From positions 1-45,651 of the IMG/VR virus record IMGVR_UViG_3300042527_000896: 45,651 nt of DNA; one strand, 5' to 3'. A program made the translations under genes and the position numbers. Below, piece by piece: positions 7,986 through 19,000 of the stretch (positions are counted from its first letter, which is position 1; every line of letters begins with the position of its first letter). A model generated the notes under the pieces. The model was not told the DNA's origin. It saw only the letters and a list, made by a program, of their open reading frames with translations, and did no database searches. This stretch comes from a virus.

Positions 7986-8639
7986 TTATTTTTTAAACTC
8001 GAAACTGTCAGATGTTTGACTACCAGGTTGAAATGAATTTTTTATATCATTAACATTTATATCTGTCACTTCATCTGAAGTTAGGACATAATCATGTTTA
8101 CCTGTTTTTTCCATATCTTCTTTTTTATCTTCAAAAAAATCTGAAAGTTTTTGGTTGAATGGATATGAGTCGTATGTTCTAAGTTCTAACTTTTCTTGTG
8201 GAGTTTTCTCTCTGTATTTCTCAATTTTGTTTTCAAGCGAATTCAATTTAGACATTATTGAATCCATTTCAGCTAATTTGGATTCCAATGTTGAAAGTTG
8301 ATTGAATAGATTTTGGAAATACTCTTCTTGTTTAGTTTCAATATTTTTCTGAGAATCTACCAAGTCAGTAATTTCTAATTCTTCGGTATCACCACCCTTT
8401 TCCTCTGAATCACCTTTATCATCTATCTTTTCAACGTCGGGGTCATTCTCCACATCTATCGGTTCAGCGGTCGCTGGTTTGGGTTCCCCTTCTGCTGCTG
8501 GTGCCTCTGCTGGAGGTGCCTCACCTGATGGTGCTTCCTCACCTGGCACCGGTAGAATCTCAGCGGCTTGCTCGGTTATATATTGATTGATACTTTTGTA
8601 TCTTTCGATTTCACTTATAATTTTTAAATCTAAACTCAT
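7986..8639 (-). CDS. Unknown Pro/Ala/Glu-rich coiled-coil protein, last gene of the tail block
   Basis: The 217-aa protein has three parts: a short N-terminal helix with SINQYITEQ; a low-complexity Pro-Ala-Glu linker at about 30-65 (GEEAPSGEAPPAEAPAAEG) running into an acidic stretch to about 90; and a coiled coil at about 95-145 with heptads such as LFNQLSTLESKLAEMDSIM. The C-terminal ~70 residues are charged. No enzyme motif is seen. Being the last gene of the tail operon, it could be a virion-associated or assembly protein. The N-terminal I-T-E-Q resembles the (I/L)-x-E sites cut by T4-type prohead protease, which is only suggestive. Confidence 0.7.
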   Translation of the reverse strand: MSLDLKIISEIERYKSINQYITEQAAEILPVPGEEAPSGEAPPAEAPAAEGEPKPATAEPIDVENDPDVEKIDDKGDSEEKGGDTEELEITDLVDSQKNIETKQEEYFQNLFNQLSTLESKLAEMDSIMSKLNSLENKIEKYREKTPQEKLELRTYDSYPFNQKLSDFFEDKKEDMEKTGKHDYVLTSDEVTDINVNDIKNSFQPGSQTSDSFEFKK

Positions 8640-8643
8640 TTTG

Positions 8644-8868
8644 TTAATCGTTTAAAAGTTGTTTTATCCCTCTTGCGGTTTCAACTCTTACTTTTCTATT
8701 CAAAGTCTGCATATGCCCAGCTCTTTCAATCAAACCATCTCTTTCTCTCACAACGTAACAATCACCAGTTTCTAAATCACAAACTTGTTTTGTTCCGTCT
8801 CCTAAATCTTGCTCAGTATATTTAACTGATTTTCCAAGATAGTTGTTCAATACTGTTTTTAAATCCAT
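8644..8868 (-). CDS. Small unknown protein after the hub-like gene
   Basis: A 74-aa ORF four bases before the following gene. It contains a KQVCDLETGDCYVVRERDG segment with two cysteines and looks like a small beta-hairpin protein with a basic, helical end (RKVRVETARGIKQLL). I do not recognise the family. It is preceded by two copies of the TATTTAT motif (8883-8889 and 8902-8908) in a 44-base gap, suggesting its own promoter in addition to readthrough from the hub-like gene. Confidence 0.65.
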   Translation of the reverse strand: MDLKTVLNNYLGKSVKYTEQDLGDGTKQVCDLETGDCYVVRERDGLIERAGHMQTLNRKVRVETARGIKQLLND

Positions 8869-8882
8869 AAAATATATTTCCT

Positions 8883-8908
8883 ATAAATATACAATAGTTA
8901 GATAAATA
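8883..8908 (-). promoter_or_regulatory. Two tandem TATTTAT candidate promoter elements
   Basis: The coding strand reads GATATTTATCTAAC and then, 12 bases further, GTATATTTATAGG, both within the 44-base gap before the ATG at 8868. Two copies of the core in so short a gap is the densest occurrence in the window. Confidence 0.4.
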
Positions 8909-8912
8909 TCAA

Positions 8913-11900
8913 CTATGCCGTGTATGTAAAGTTAGTTGTGGAATTAATCGGGTTCGGTGTGGATGAGCTAGTTATTTGGATAGGACCTGAGACAGGTAAT
9001 GCTCCAACTCTTGGGGGAACAGAAAATTTGATTTTTTTGGTATTAATAAATTGAAGTGTTCTCTTGTCCACTAATGAGCCAGCAACAGTAATTGTTTTTA
9101 CAAATTGTAAAGCGTCTCCCTCTAAGGTTATAATATCACCTTCCTTACCACTTGTAGGACTGAATGATGTTATTAGGGTTAATGGACAAACCGGAGATGC
9201 GGGAGTCTGTGTATTTAAACTGTTTGGATTAGACGGCACTGGTGACTCAAAAATAGAAAGTGTAGTTTTAATTCCAACACTTTGAGCACTTTTTTCCGCC
9301 TGTTCTAGTACAGGACCAAACTCCCTGTTATAATAATCAGAGAAAGTTTCAAAATACTCTTCAGATATATTGGACTGTGGGAAAAAACATATGTAGTACT
9401 TCAACATTCCGACTTGAGCTCTTTCTTTATTTGGAGTTAAAATAGCAATCATAAAATCAATATATGCGTCGAGAGTTTGGAATAGGGCAACAGGCATTGA
9501 TTTTTTTTGACTTACAGTTGTAAGATTAACACAAGTATAAACCCCTTGTATCATGAACTGAGTTGGTCCTGCGTAATTGAAGTCCAAAGTTATATTACCC
9601 AAGTTGTTTCCGAAAGCACTAAACTGACCTGAAGGATTTCCGCTTTTAGCGTACGTCCTAACATAAGAAATCATATAAATCATTGTTTGTAACAACGAGT
9701 CATTCGGTAATTTCTCCTTAAGTTTAGCTGCGAACTGGGTTGGTGTTACTCCGCTAAGTAGATTTGTAGAACTTGTGGACTGCCAGTTAGCGTAGGCAGC
9801 ATTTAGGTTTTCGGCACAAGAATTTTCAGCGGCTGCTGAATTATCATCAGCATTTTTAATTAGTTGGAACGAACGAGCAATTTCCGTTACGTCGGCATTT
9901 TTAGTCGCGGCTTTTTGTTGAAGAACAAGAGCTTCAATTTTTGAAATCAAATTTGAATTAACCTTTTGTAAATAATTTTCAATTGAAGGTAAATCATAGA
10001 TTGACTGTCTTGTTCCTTTGAAAGTAGTTTGGAATGAACCTGGTGTAATAGAATGACTTACTTCTGTAATCATGTAAGGTCCGTTGAACATTGGTACGTG
10101 CCTTAGATTAAAGTACATCATTGGTTGTATAAGAGCGTTTCCTAAACATGTTATTTCCGCCGAGTAACTTCTCTTTTTATAGTAGTTGTAAAGGCTAACA
10201 TTTTGTGTACCAGTATTTCTCGTTTTTGATAAATTAATCATATCTAACAATGCTTGTATAGATTCCGATGTTGCCAACCCTGGGTCTTGAGCAACGGTAA
10301 TCTGAGAAAATACATTCTGATTCCTTATACCCATATCAACGTTGAAACCAACACACTTGTTAGATTGAACGTAGTCTCTAGCAGATTTTCCTGATAAATC
10401 TTCAATTAACGGTACTTCAGAAACTCTTCTTAAATCAAATGAATCGTCACCGTAACCAGTCTCTGTTGATGGTAACTGAACGTGTTCTGAAGGTTTACCA
10501 ACAAAGAAACATACAAACTTAGGAGTTGCCTTCCTATAATCAACAACATTATAAGTTCCCCAAAGTTGGTCACCGAACTCTAATGAGCCTTGAGGGTTCG
10601 GAACCGTTAGCCCCTCAACGTCTTGAATATTATAGAAATTAACATAGGCCGGTAGTGGCATAACCGTAAAGTTATTTTGAATCAAAAGTCCACTGATTAA
10701 AGTAAACACACTCATACCTTCATTGAGAGCGTTTTTGTTAATCATATTTTTTACCCCAAATATATCAAGTATAACGGTGTCCCCGATATTTCTTGACGCT
10801 CTATCCAAGAATAAGAAATCTTCGAACAACGTGGTTGTTTTGTAATCCGCACCAGAAATCCATTTATCATTAATCGATTGGAACAATGTATACAACTCCA
10901 ATCTAGCTTGCTCACCTACCAACGGTGCGGGTGCTTGTGGAGTAGGTAGTTCACTTTGATTTGGAAGATTTTTCTGGGTCAAAACTATAACCTCACGGAG
11001 AAATCTATTTTGGAGTGTTTCCAAACTATTGATGTATGTTCTAAGATTTGTTTTGAAGGTTTGTGAATTCAGGTTTGCGTTTTGAAGTTTCTGAGTAGCA
11101 TAAATCTTAATAAGTTGTGAAAGTATTGTGATGTTATCTACGGTAAAACTTATGTTGTTGTCCACAAAGAAATCCGTTATGTATGACCCTTGGTCTGTAT
11201 ATGTCAAACCCGGAATTGTTGAAAACCCTACTTGTGTTTCTAACTGTCTCCAAGCGGCCAAATTGGCAGTTCTCGATTGAGCCAATGTAGTTGTTCCATT
11301 TGCTGTTGGTAATGAACCATCAACATAAGGTAGGAATGGAATCGGTTGAACCAAAGTGGGTTGTGCCTCTTGCCATGACAGATAAGATTCCCAAATTCTA
11401 CGATTGAAATTCGATGGGTTCCCATTTCTTAAAATAACATCATATTCCATGATAGATGTTACCTGTGATTTAAAATTATTGTATTGATTTTCAATCACGT
11501 TATTGAAATATGTGTCCATAGAGTCCCCCGATAACTTCGGTGACACTTTCATAACACTTGTCATGAATGATTGAAAATTTCTGGCAGTAGCATCTATTTG
11601 AACTAACTGTTGACCAATCTGAGAATTGACTATACCATAATTTATATCGGTACTCGGATTAGTATAATTTAAAAACTCTTTCTCTATGATATCCAATGTT
11701 TTTGAATCAAACACTGAAAATATTTCCTCGATTTTTGAATAGTCAGTAAACCTTAAATCTAAGGGTGAAACATTCTCAGCGTCAGGCTGAATCTTGGTTA
11801 AATACGAGTCTGGGTTTGGTTTTGTAACAAGACTGTTGTCAAAGTATCCATAGTTTGAGGCCGACCACAAAAACCTAGCACTACCATTGTACATAGCGTT

Positions 11901-14900
11901 GTTGTCAGTAAGATTCTTAACCGTCACGGGAGCCGTGTTTAAGTTACTCACACACTCTACCGCCGCTTGATTCAAATTACAACCAAATGAGGGTAAAATG
12001 AAATAATCAACATTTTCAACAGTCGGGTTCGGAGGTAAGCAGTTGGTTGGGTCAGTAAAGTTGTTCTTTACAGTACCTGGTACAACAGCTGACCATGTTG
12101 TAAGGTTCAGAGTGTTAGAACCCTGTTGAGCCCCAACTATATTAGAACCATCATAATTGTTATAAAGTAATAACCCAGCAGATATTGAGGACTGAATCTC
12201 TGCGTCTGTATAGTTAACATATAAATCTTGACCCGTATAAAAATAATATAAGTCATTATACAACTTCGGGTAGAATCCTGTTTGAATACTTATGTTACTT
12301 GTAGTATCATCCTGAAGAACAACAGATGTAGTGTTAGCGTCTCTGTTAACCTTGAATTGATATTGTTTCAGTTTTGAATTTGTTTTTGGGTCATAGTTAC
12401 CAACGTAGTCCCAATCTTTCCAAACGGAAGTTAAAATATCGGTGCTAGAGTTTACAAAAGTTTTATATCTATGCCAAGCAGCACCCAACTTTAAAACCCA
12501 AACGTACGGGACCTTATGTATAGCACCAAATTTATTGAAACAAGATGCAATATAATCCAACTGTTCCGTTTGGTTGTAGGTTTTATATCTTTCCCGAAGC
12601 GTTCCAACAGGAAGTGACATTAGGAATAGATATGCGGCTTTCAAATACGGGTTATTTTTATCGTTCCTTTGATTGTCAACACCTTCTTGTATCGCATTCA
12701 AAAAATAAGGCGTATTAAGAATTGATGTTGTTGTTTGGTTAGGAAGAATTCTCGTTGGAGAATCTGACGTTGTGAATCCCTCTGTGGGTATAAAAGTAGT
12801 TATCCTATTTGGACTGTTTTCGTAATAAGCTCGAAGGTTTGATGAAACCAAAGTTTGTGTTGTTGAAAGAATATCAGGTAGAGTGGTATCGTAATATGAA
12901 AAATTTGTGACAGGTCTCGCTGTTTTGTAATCGAAAATATTGTTGAAATTGGATATTTGGTCTCTCGGGTCATAAACCGTTAAAACTTTATTAGTATTAT
13001 AAACTTCATCGAAAGAGGCGTCGGTACCAAGAGCCATATTGGATTGTACCCAACCCAAATCTGTAAATGGATATGTGTCAACAATTATTGGAGCGTTCGT
13101 ATTTGTACTACCAACTAACTCTTGAAGAGGTGTTAAAGGTAAGTTCTTTTGTGGTTCGGGTCCGATTTGAGTTATCTTGATGATAGAAAAAGGATTCTCT
13201 GTGTAAGTCTTCAAATATGAAGTGACAAATCTGTCGGACGCAAATTGTAACCAACTTTGACCTGTACCTTGATTAGATATTTGCTCAAGAAAAGCAGGAT
13301 ATGTTTGTGGTGTTAATAATGTGTTCTTCAACTTGTACGACAAATATGGAGAACTGACTCCTAACGATAAAATTATATTACTTGCCTCAGTATCTCTATT
13401 CAAGTTAGTCAACTGATTAAGTTGATTTTCATTAGCCCTTATGAAACCCAAGTAATGACTACTTACAATCTGTCTTTCATAAATTTCATAAAAGAAAGGT
13501 ATCTCTATCTTATTTGAATAACTAAGAACGGGGGATGGAAAATATAGAGGATTATAATTTGTGATGAACGTTACTCCATTAACGTCAATAGGGCTTTGTG
13601 AGACAGGTGGGTTGAACTTCTGAGCCAGTCCCTTAACATATTCTTCAACAAATTCTACTTCCGGCCAAATCTGAGAATTAAGTCCCTTTGTAAAATTAAC
13701 GACAGATGGGCTAGCCAGATACTGAAGTTGGAATCTTCCTTTTTTGAAATCGGTACTTTCCTGATAGAACGTTGGCCAAGGATAGACAGGTTCTTGTGAT
13801 GTAACCAATCCTTGATTGTCGTTTTGCGCTGTGGCAGTGAGGGCGACGTTTCTATTATTCTCCAAATTGTTAGCTGAAGATGGATTGTTTCTCACAACCA
13901 ACCTCCTTACGTCATTATCCTTTACAGCCCAAGCATTCGTATGGACATCTTCTAAAAGTCTTATAAATCCCTCAGCGGTCGCCATAATGACAGCTATTAT
14001 GTTCCTCACCGTGGGTATAAATCCAATTCCGTTTGATTGTTCTTGGATTATTGCTCTCAATTCTTCTGTGATAGCTTGTTCAAATTGTTGTAGTTTTTTA
14101 CCCGCCTCAGTATCAAGTTTTTGAATCGTTTCTGTAAATCTTCCCTGACCCTCGAAGACAAAATAGGTTTTCGGTATTTCTTTTTTTGTTGCCCCATCTA
14201 TTAAGGGTTTGTTTTTTGCTTCGAAATCTTCTGTCACTTTTCTGATTTGTTCATCAGTTGGTGAGGTAACCCCAAAGAAGGATTGTGCTGTCTTATTGAA
14301 ATCTATAACATCTTTAGTAAGACTTACCGCAATCATGTCATAACTTATGTTATTAAGTTTGATTTGTTCTGGTTTACCCTTCCCAAGAGTTGGGTTGTCG
14401 TTCAATATAGCATTATATTGTGTAATCAGATTTTGAAGGTTGGTTATTGCCGCAAACTCAAAACTGATGTTACCTAAAATATTTTCTTGGAACCTATAAA
14501 CATTTGTATTGTCCTTAAGAACAATCGGTTTCGGGTTCAAGTATCTTCCATACCAACTTGTACCTGCTGTTCTTACCTTATCAAAATAAGCAGCCAATGA
14601 TAATCTGTAGTTTTTTATGTTCGTTAAGGGCTCGATGTTCGCCGCAGGATAAGAGTTAGCAATGAGTTGCTCAAACGTATCCAACTTGTTCATTAATTGA
14701 ACTAGAGTTAGTTCAGGAAAATCAGGGACGATAAGTCCCTTACTTTTATATTCCTTATATACTTCAACAATTTTTTGATAACCTTTCTCACTGACCAAAC
14801 TTTCTGTAACTGTGTTCTGATTACTGTTAGATGTATTTTGGTTTCTTGTAATTGTTGTTGAGTTTTGTTTTTCTAAATTAGCATTCGAAGTCGAACTATT

Positions 14901-15707
14901 CGGAATTATAGGTTGCGTTTTGATGTCAAACACTCTACTATACATGTGAGGTGCCGCAAGCAAGTGAGCCACCAATATTTCATTCAAGATATTGAATTTA
15001 AAACCTCTAAATTCCAAAGTGACGTGATAATTTCCTGTCGCACTGTTGAACCTTGCATTAAACTTTTCGAGATTCAACTGATACTTTATCGCTTGACCAT
15101 AATACCCTTTCAGCGTTAGATAGAATTGTGGATAGGGTAAGTTAAAAAAAGCAGCATATGGTGATTTATTTCCAAGTTCAAAAAGTCCTTTACCTTGTAT
15201 ATCCTCCAACTCTATCTGAACGGATGGTATAAAAGAAGAAGAAACTTTAACATTTATTGATGTGATACCTAACAACCCTGTATCAATAACGTTTTGCTCA
15301 TCAACAACAGTATCTTCATAGTAGGGTTGGTTCGTACCTGGAATTAGGTCAATTTTCTGTAGGGGTTGATTCGATGCTTGTTGTTGAAGAGCATTTCTAC
15401 CCGTTAATTGGTCATAATACCCTTGTCCCAAATATGTGTTCTTGGTGGGTCTGAGAAAATTAATTTTGGCAATGGTAGTGGTCTGTCTGATGTTATCGGT
15501 TGGTGTAAACCCTAAAGCAAGTTTGGTTCTTGGAATGACCTCTGCCTCCAAGTTAGCGAACATAATCAAGTTCTCATGGTCTACCAATCTTTCGTAAATC
15601 CTCCCTTGGTTGTCTATTGTTCTGTTGGGGTCTACAAGAATGATATTATTATAATCGAACTCAACGTATATATTCCCACTTTGGTCAGGTTGTTGATTAT
15701 CTGCCAT
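8913..15707 (-). CDS. Giant baseplate hub-like structural protein with C-terminal TIG/IPT domain
   Basis: A 2264-aa virion protein. The N-terminal ~250 residues (for example FIPSVQIELEDIQGKGLFEL and YPQFYLTLKGYYGQAIKYQL) are beta-rich and resemble tube/hub-type domains. Around 1670-1900 the pattern GMSVFTLISGLLIQNNFTVM, then YSAEITCLGNALIQPMMYFN and YMITEVSHSITPGSFQTTFK, matches how gp27/late-control-D-type hub proteins end (a barrel strand followed by a tevsH-type turn and T-x-F-x-G-x-R). The last ~95 residues (TSFSPTSGKEGDIITLEGDA onwards) are a typical immunoglobulin-like IPT/TIG domain. The middle 1400 residues are Asn/Thr/Tyr-rich and unrecognised. T4 gp27 is only 391 aa, so this is a greatly enlarged protein or a fusion of hub and other baseplate parts. 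The start at 15707 overlaps gp53 by 11 bases. Confidence 0.65.
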   Translation of the reverse strand: MADNQQPDQSGNIYVEFDYNNIILVDPNRTIDNQGRIYERLVDHENLIMFANLEAEVIPRTKLALGFTPTDNIRQTTTIAKINFLRPTKNTYLGQGYYDQLTGRNALQQQASNQPLQKIDLIPGTNQPYYEDTVVDEQNVIDTGLLGITSINVKVSSSFIPSVQIELEDIQGKGLFELGNKSPYAAFFNLPYPQFYLTLKGYYGQAIKYQLNLEKFNARFNSATGNYHVTLEFRGFKFNILNEILVAHLLAAPHMYSRVFDIKTQPIIPNSSTSNANLEKQNSTTITRNQNTSNSNQNTVTESLVSEKGYQKIVEVYKEYKSKGLIVPDFPELTLVQLMNKLDTFEQLIANSYPAANIEPLTNIKNYRLSLAAYFDKVRTAGTSWYGRYLNPKPIVLKDNTNVYRFQENILGNISFEFAAITNLQNLITQYNAILNDNPTLGKGKPEQIKLNNISYDMIAVSLTKDVIDFNKTAQSFFGVTSPTDEQIRKVTEDFEAKNKPLIDGATKKEIPKTYFVFEGQGRFTETIQKLDTEAGKKLQQFEQAITEELRAIIQEQSNGIGFIPTVRNIIAVIMATAEGFIRLLEDVHTNAWAVKDNDVRRLVVRNNPSSANNLENNRNVALTATAQNDNQGLVTSQEPVYPWPTFYQESTDFKKGRFQLQYLASPSVVNFTKGLNSQIWPEVEFVEEYVKGLAQKFNPPVSQSPIDVNGVTFITNYNPLYFPSPVLSYSNKIEIPFFYEIYERQIVSSHYLGFIRANENQLNQLTNLNRDTEASNIILSLGVSSPYLSYKLKNTLLTPQTYPAFLEQISNQGTGQSWLQFASDRFVTSYLKTYTENPFSIIKITQIGPEPQKNLPLTPLQELVGSTNTNAPIIVDTYPFTDLGWVQSNMALGTDASFDEVYNTNKVLTVYDPRDQISNFNNIFDYKTARPVTNFSYYDTTLPDILSTTQTLVSSNLRAYYENSPNRITTFIPTEGFTTSDSPTRILPNQTTTSILNTPYFLNAIQEGVDNQRNDKNNPYLKAAYLFLMSLPVGTLRERYKTYNQTEQLDYIASCFNKFGAIHKVPYVWVLKLGAAWHRYKTFVNSSTDILTSVWKDWDYVGNYDPKTNSKLKQYQFKVNRDANTTSVVLQDDTTSNISIQTGFYPKLYNDLYYFYTGQDLYVNYTDAEIQSSISAGLLLYNNYDGSNIVGAQQGSNTLNLTTWSAVVPGTVKNNFTDPTNCLPPNPTVENVDYFILPSFGCNLNQAAVECVSNLNTAPVTVKNLTDNNAMYNGSARFLWSASNYGYFDNSLVTKPNPDSYLTKIQPDAENVSPLDLRFTDYSKIEEIFSVFDSKTLDIIEKEFLNYTNPSTDINYGIVNSQIGQQLVQIDATARNFQSFMTSVMKVSPKLSGDSMDTYFNNVIENQYNNFKSQVTSIMEYDVILRNGNPSNFNRRIWESYLSWQEAQPTLVQPIPFLPYVDGSLPTANGTTTLAQSRTANLAAWRQLETQVGFSTIPGLTYTDQGSYITDFFVDNNISFTVDNITILSQLIKIYATQKLQNANLNSQTFKTNLRTYINSLETLQNRFLREVIVLTQKNLPNQSELPTPQAPAPLVGEQARLELYTLFQSINDKWISGADYKTTTLFEDFLFLDRASRNIGDTVILDIFGVKNMINKNALNEGMSVFTLISGLLIQNNFTVMPLPAYVNFYNIQDVEGLTVPNPQGSLEFGDQLWGTYNVVDYRKATPKFVCFFVGKPSEHVQLPSTETGYGDDSFDLRRVSEVPLIEDLSGKSARDYVQSNKCVGFNVDMGIRNQNVFSQITVAQDPGLATSESIQALLDMINLSKTRNTGTQNVSLYNYYKKRSYSAEITCLGNALIQPMMYFNLRHVPMFNGPYMITEVSHSITPGSFQTTFKGTRQSIYDLPSIENYLQKVNSNLISKIEALVLQQKAATKNADVTEIARSFQLIKNADDNSAAAENSCAENLNAAYANWQSTSSTNLLSGVTPTQFAAKLKEKLPNDSLLQTMIYMISYVRTYAKSGNPSGQFSAFGNNLGNITLDFNYAGPTQFMIQGVYTCVNLTTVSQKKSMPVALFQTLDAYIDFMIAILTPNKERAQVGMLKYYICFFPQSNISEEYFETFSDYYNREFGPVLEQAEKSAQSVGIKTTLSIFESPVPSNPNSLNTQTPASPVCPLTLITSFSPTSGKEGDIITLEGDALQFVKTITVAGSLVDKRTLQFINTKKIKFSVPPRVGALPVSGPIQITSSSTPNPINSTTNFTYTA

Positions 15708-16020
15708 AATAATAAAAATAATTTTCCAACGCGCCTTTATAATCCTGTAATGATGGGATGAGCGGGAACGGAATTACCAAAACCGCACCATCATAGATAT
15801 TGTTTTCCATCCCCATGAATATAGGGTTAGCCTGTAATATTAACCAACTATAATAGGGTGAATTATAAAACTGTTGTGATACTTTATCTAATCTACTTAT
15901 ACCGACCCTATAAATAAAGGATTTATCGGTTGTTTTGGCTGGTAGTTGAACAAATGGTACCACAGTTTGTTCACCATTAATTAAAAACTCATTGTATCTG
16001 TTATAATATTGGTAAGCCAT
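15697..16020 (-). CDS. Baseplate wedge protein, gp53-like with LysM-type fold
   Basis: A 107-aa protein whose core RVGISRLDKVSQQFYNSPYY, then SWLILQANPIFMG and the VLVIPFPL strand, matches T4 gp53-type baseplate wedge proteins, which include a LysM-like element (around residues 35-92). In T4 this subunit joins wedges into the baseplate. It is short compared with T4 gp53 (196 aa). The ATG at 16020 overlaps the preceding stop by one base (TAATG), and its 3' end overlaps the hub-like gene, so three baseplate genes are tightly coupled. Confidence 0.7.
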   Translation of the reverse strand: MAYQYYNRYNEFLINGEQTVVPFVQLPAKTTDKSFIYRVGISRLDKVSQQFYNSPYYSWLILQANPIFMGMENNIYDGAVLVIPFPLIPSLQDYKGALENYFYYYGR

Positions 16021-19000
16021 TAGTTAAGTTTTATTTTAGAAACCCAAGCATTGGTTGATACCTCGTCATTCCAAGTTTGTTTATTAGAAGCCAAATTAGT
16101 GGAAGCCCCCAATGATTTTATCATTGTCGTTTGTGATGACAGTGGCGGCTTAAACAACTTATATGTTAACACTCTTTCTTTAGAAGGGAATGGATTATAG
16201 TTGATAAAAGTCTTAAGTTGGGTATCAGAGGTTTCCATTGTTTCTAGAAACTTGGTGGCAATAGCCGTTTCTTTATCGAAGAAACTTTTTGCCATAACCT
16301 TCCAATAGGCATCGAACTCGGCTTCAATCTGTCTGTAGTCAGCACCACCAACTGTAATCTCAGGCGCATTTTTCAAGTTGCCAATAATGGCATTTTTGAA
16401 AGATTCATAGTTATCTGTCTTCAAATCTTGAGAACACAATAGATACATTCGTTTGAATTGTTTATTCAAAAAGTCTGAATTGTCAAAATTAGGATTTGGG
16501 TCAAGATTGAATGGTACAAACACTTGACCGATAACATCAGCAATCGTTGGTGACGGTGCTGAGTTTGGAACTGTCATACCATATATCATAAAGCCTTGAT
16601 AATCTTGCCCACCATAATCGAAGTCAACCGAACTGTTTGTTTTTATTTGGAACTCAATCAAATTTTTTCTTATGGTTTTGATATCCTCAATCATCTCATC
16701 CAAAGTGTTGGTTATTAAACCAGCGTTTGCCGCAACCTTAGTTGTTCCACTAGTTTCGAAAACCCTTATCGTCATGTTCTGCTCTTGATATCCGTCAGTA
16801 CCTGTTCCAGGTGCAGAAGCACCCAAAGGTACAGTGTTAGCCCTCGCAATAAACTGTAAATAATTTTGTTGTTGATTTGTAACCTCTTGGATTATATTAG
16901 ACAACGGTGTAAGGAATGCCGATTTTTTGTTTTTGATAAATGTTGTATAATTCCTTTTTATTTGTCTGATTGTTTTCGGTGTGAAACTTTTCTGTGGTTT
17001 CGATATAAAAGTTATGAAACCGTCTTGATTATTGAATGAGTTTGTATTAATAGCCGTTTCATATTCATCAAAAAAAGGATTAAATAACTTTTGAATATTG
17101 TCCGGTTTACCAAAGATATAAACATCCTCTGGCATTGATTGCTCAACATAAAATGTGCCCTTTTGATAAATTCTTTGTAGGGACCAAAGTTGTAACATGG
17201 CGTTATTGTATTGTTGTAAAACTTGTTTTTCTTTGTTCATTATTGTTTGGAAATAATTCCTAGTTTCACCAACAAATCCGTCCATAAATTCTTTATAAGA
17301 TATGTCACCGAACTCATCCGTTGAGGTAATCTGACTCGTAAGTCTTTTACCAATGGTATTTGTGTTAGAAAAGGTATAATTGTTCTGTACTTGATTAGAT
17401 AGTGGTGGAGGTGGATTTCCTATCGATTGAAGGAAGTTTTTATCCAACACTTTTATACTCGTGTCTGTTACATCTGCTCTATCATCCCACATTTCGGTGT
17501 TCGCGTAATAGTTGAATGATAATGCGTTTTGTAGTTTATCAACGGCTTGAGCTAGTCCACTACCACCAACGAAGTTGAAATTCATAGATACATTAGCAAT
17601 CATTGGCTGTACACCAATTCCTTCAGGATTTATATCTAAGCCTTCAAAAGTTAATGAAAGGGATGTCGGAATAATCTTAGTGTTATAAAAATCTCCAACA
17701 CGAAGGACCAACACAGGTGGTGTACCGAATGCTGTGTTCGTGGCGTTGTTGTATTGTAGTTCTGTTGCTCCGTTTATATCTTTGATTGTTGGTATAGTGT
17801 CACCTGGTCTCATACATTGTTGTAAAAATGTAAGTCTTGAATTAAGACCTTCAGGTGTTGTTGAGTGAAATGCCGGTTGGAAAAACTTCAACTTATCTTT
17901 GAGGTTGTCGTAAACCATTGGTGTCTCGGTCTTAATTGTTTCGAAATAATCACACTCGGATAATAAAGCCCTCAAAACTCTTTTTGTTATGTTATCTCTT
18001 TGAATGTATTTTTGTTCGATTTGGGTTGTAGGTGGAATTTGTGGTATTGGTTGAAGTTGTGGTTGAGGGTCATTGTTTGGTTGTGGTACAGGACCAGGGT
18101 TAGGAAACTCGGGGGTTGTGGTTGTTGTAACAGTTATTTTTTCGATTGTTGTCCTCCTACAAGCCATTGCTCGAGTGGTATAAATTTCATCACCCGTATT
18201 TGTACAACTCCCTTGATTTTTTACAGTTCTATTTGCGTTAGCATCAAAAGAAACCACATCACCATTTTCACCAAAGTTTTTTTCAACAAAAGTCAATCTG
18301 TTTTGGTCACTCGCCTTTTTGACTTTTGGAAAAGACAGGATAAATTTCTTCATAGATTCTAATCTTCTTTCTCCTAAACTCTCATTGTAAGTTACACTTG
18401 CTCTTCCTGATGTGTTAGATAATAAATTAAGAGAAACGGTCGCACTTTTATTTGTTTCCAAATCAGTACCTAATTTTTCTAAAAATTCTTTCATTTTCGA
18501 GAAGTTAGGTTTGATAACTGTTTCGAAAAAGTTGTTCAAAGATGACCCCTTAGCACTATAAAGTGATTGTTGACCCAAATAAACGTTATAGTAGTCTTCA
18601 TAAGATTTGACAGGTTCTCCACTTACAGGTTCGTTATTAGGGAAATATCCAGCAAGTCCTTCGTATTCTTGTACGTTGGTTGTTGGTGTGTTAGTGGTTG
18701 GGTCAGTTGTAGGTTGTCCCGTACCATTGTTACCACCAGGTTGAACGGTTGTATTGTTTCCTGTCGCAGTTGTATTGACGATAGCTGAAATTTGTTCTCT
18801 ACTAGCCTCTTTCGATGAAATTATTTGTTGTAACTCATATAGGTCACTCGGGCTAACAGTATAATATTTTTTCGCCAATTCATACAAATCGTATTTTCTA
18901 CATCCGGCAAAGAATGAATCCAAAATACCGTTAATCCTCGTTTTGTTGGTTTCCTTATTGAGAATCTTATTAACAATGACATTCAAGACGGATGGATGGT

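Noticed and set aside
18000-18362. A 120-codon open frame on the plus strand
   Set aside because: It is antisense to the OmpA-like part of the 1694-aa baseplate gene, rich in Cys/Trp/Arg from the opposite strand of Pro/Thr codons, and has no leader; a shadow frame.
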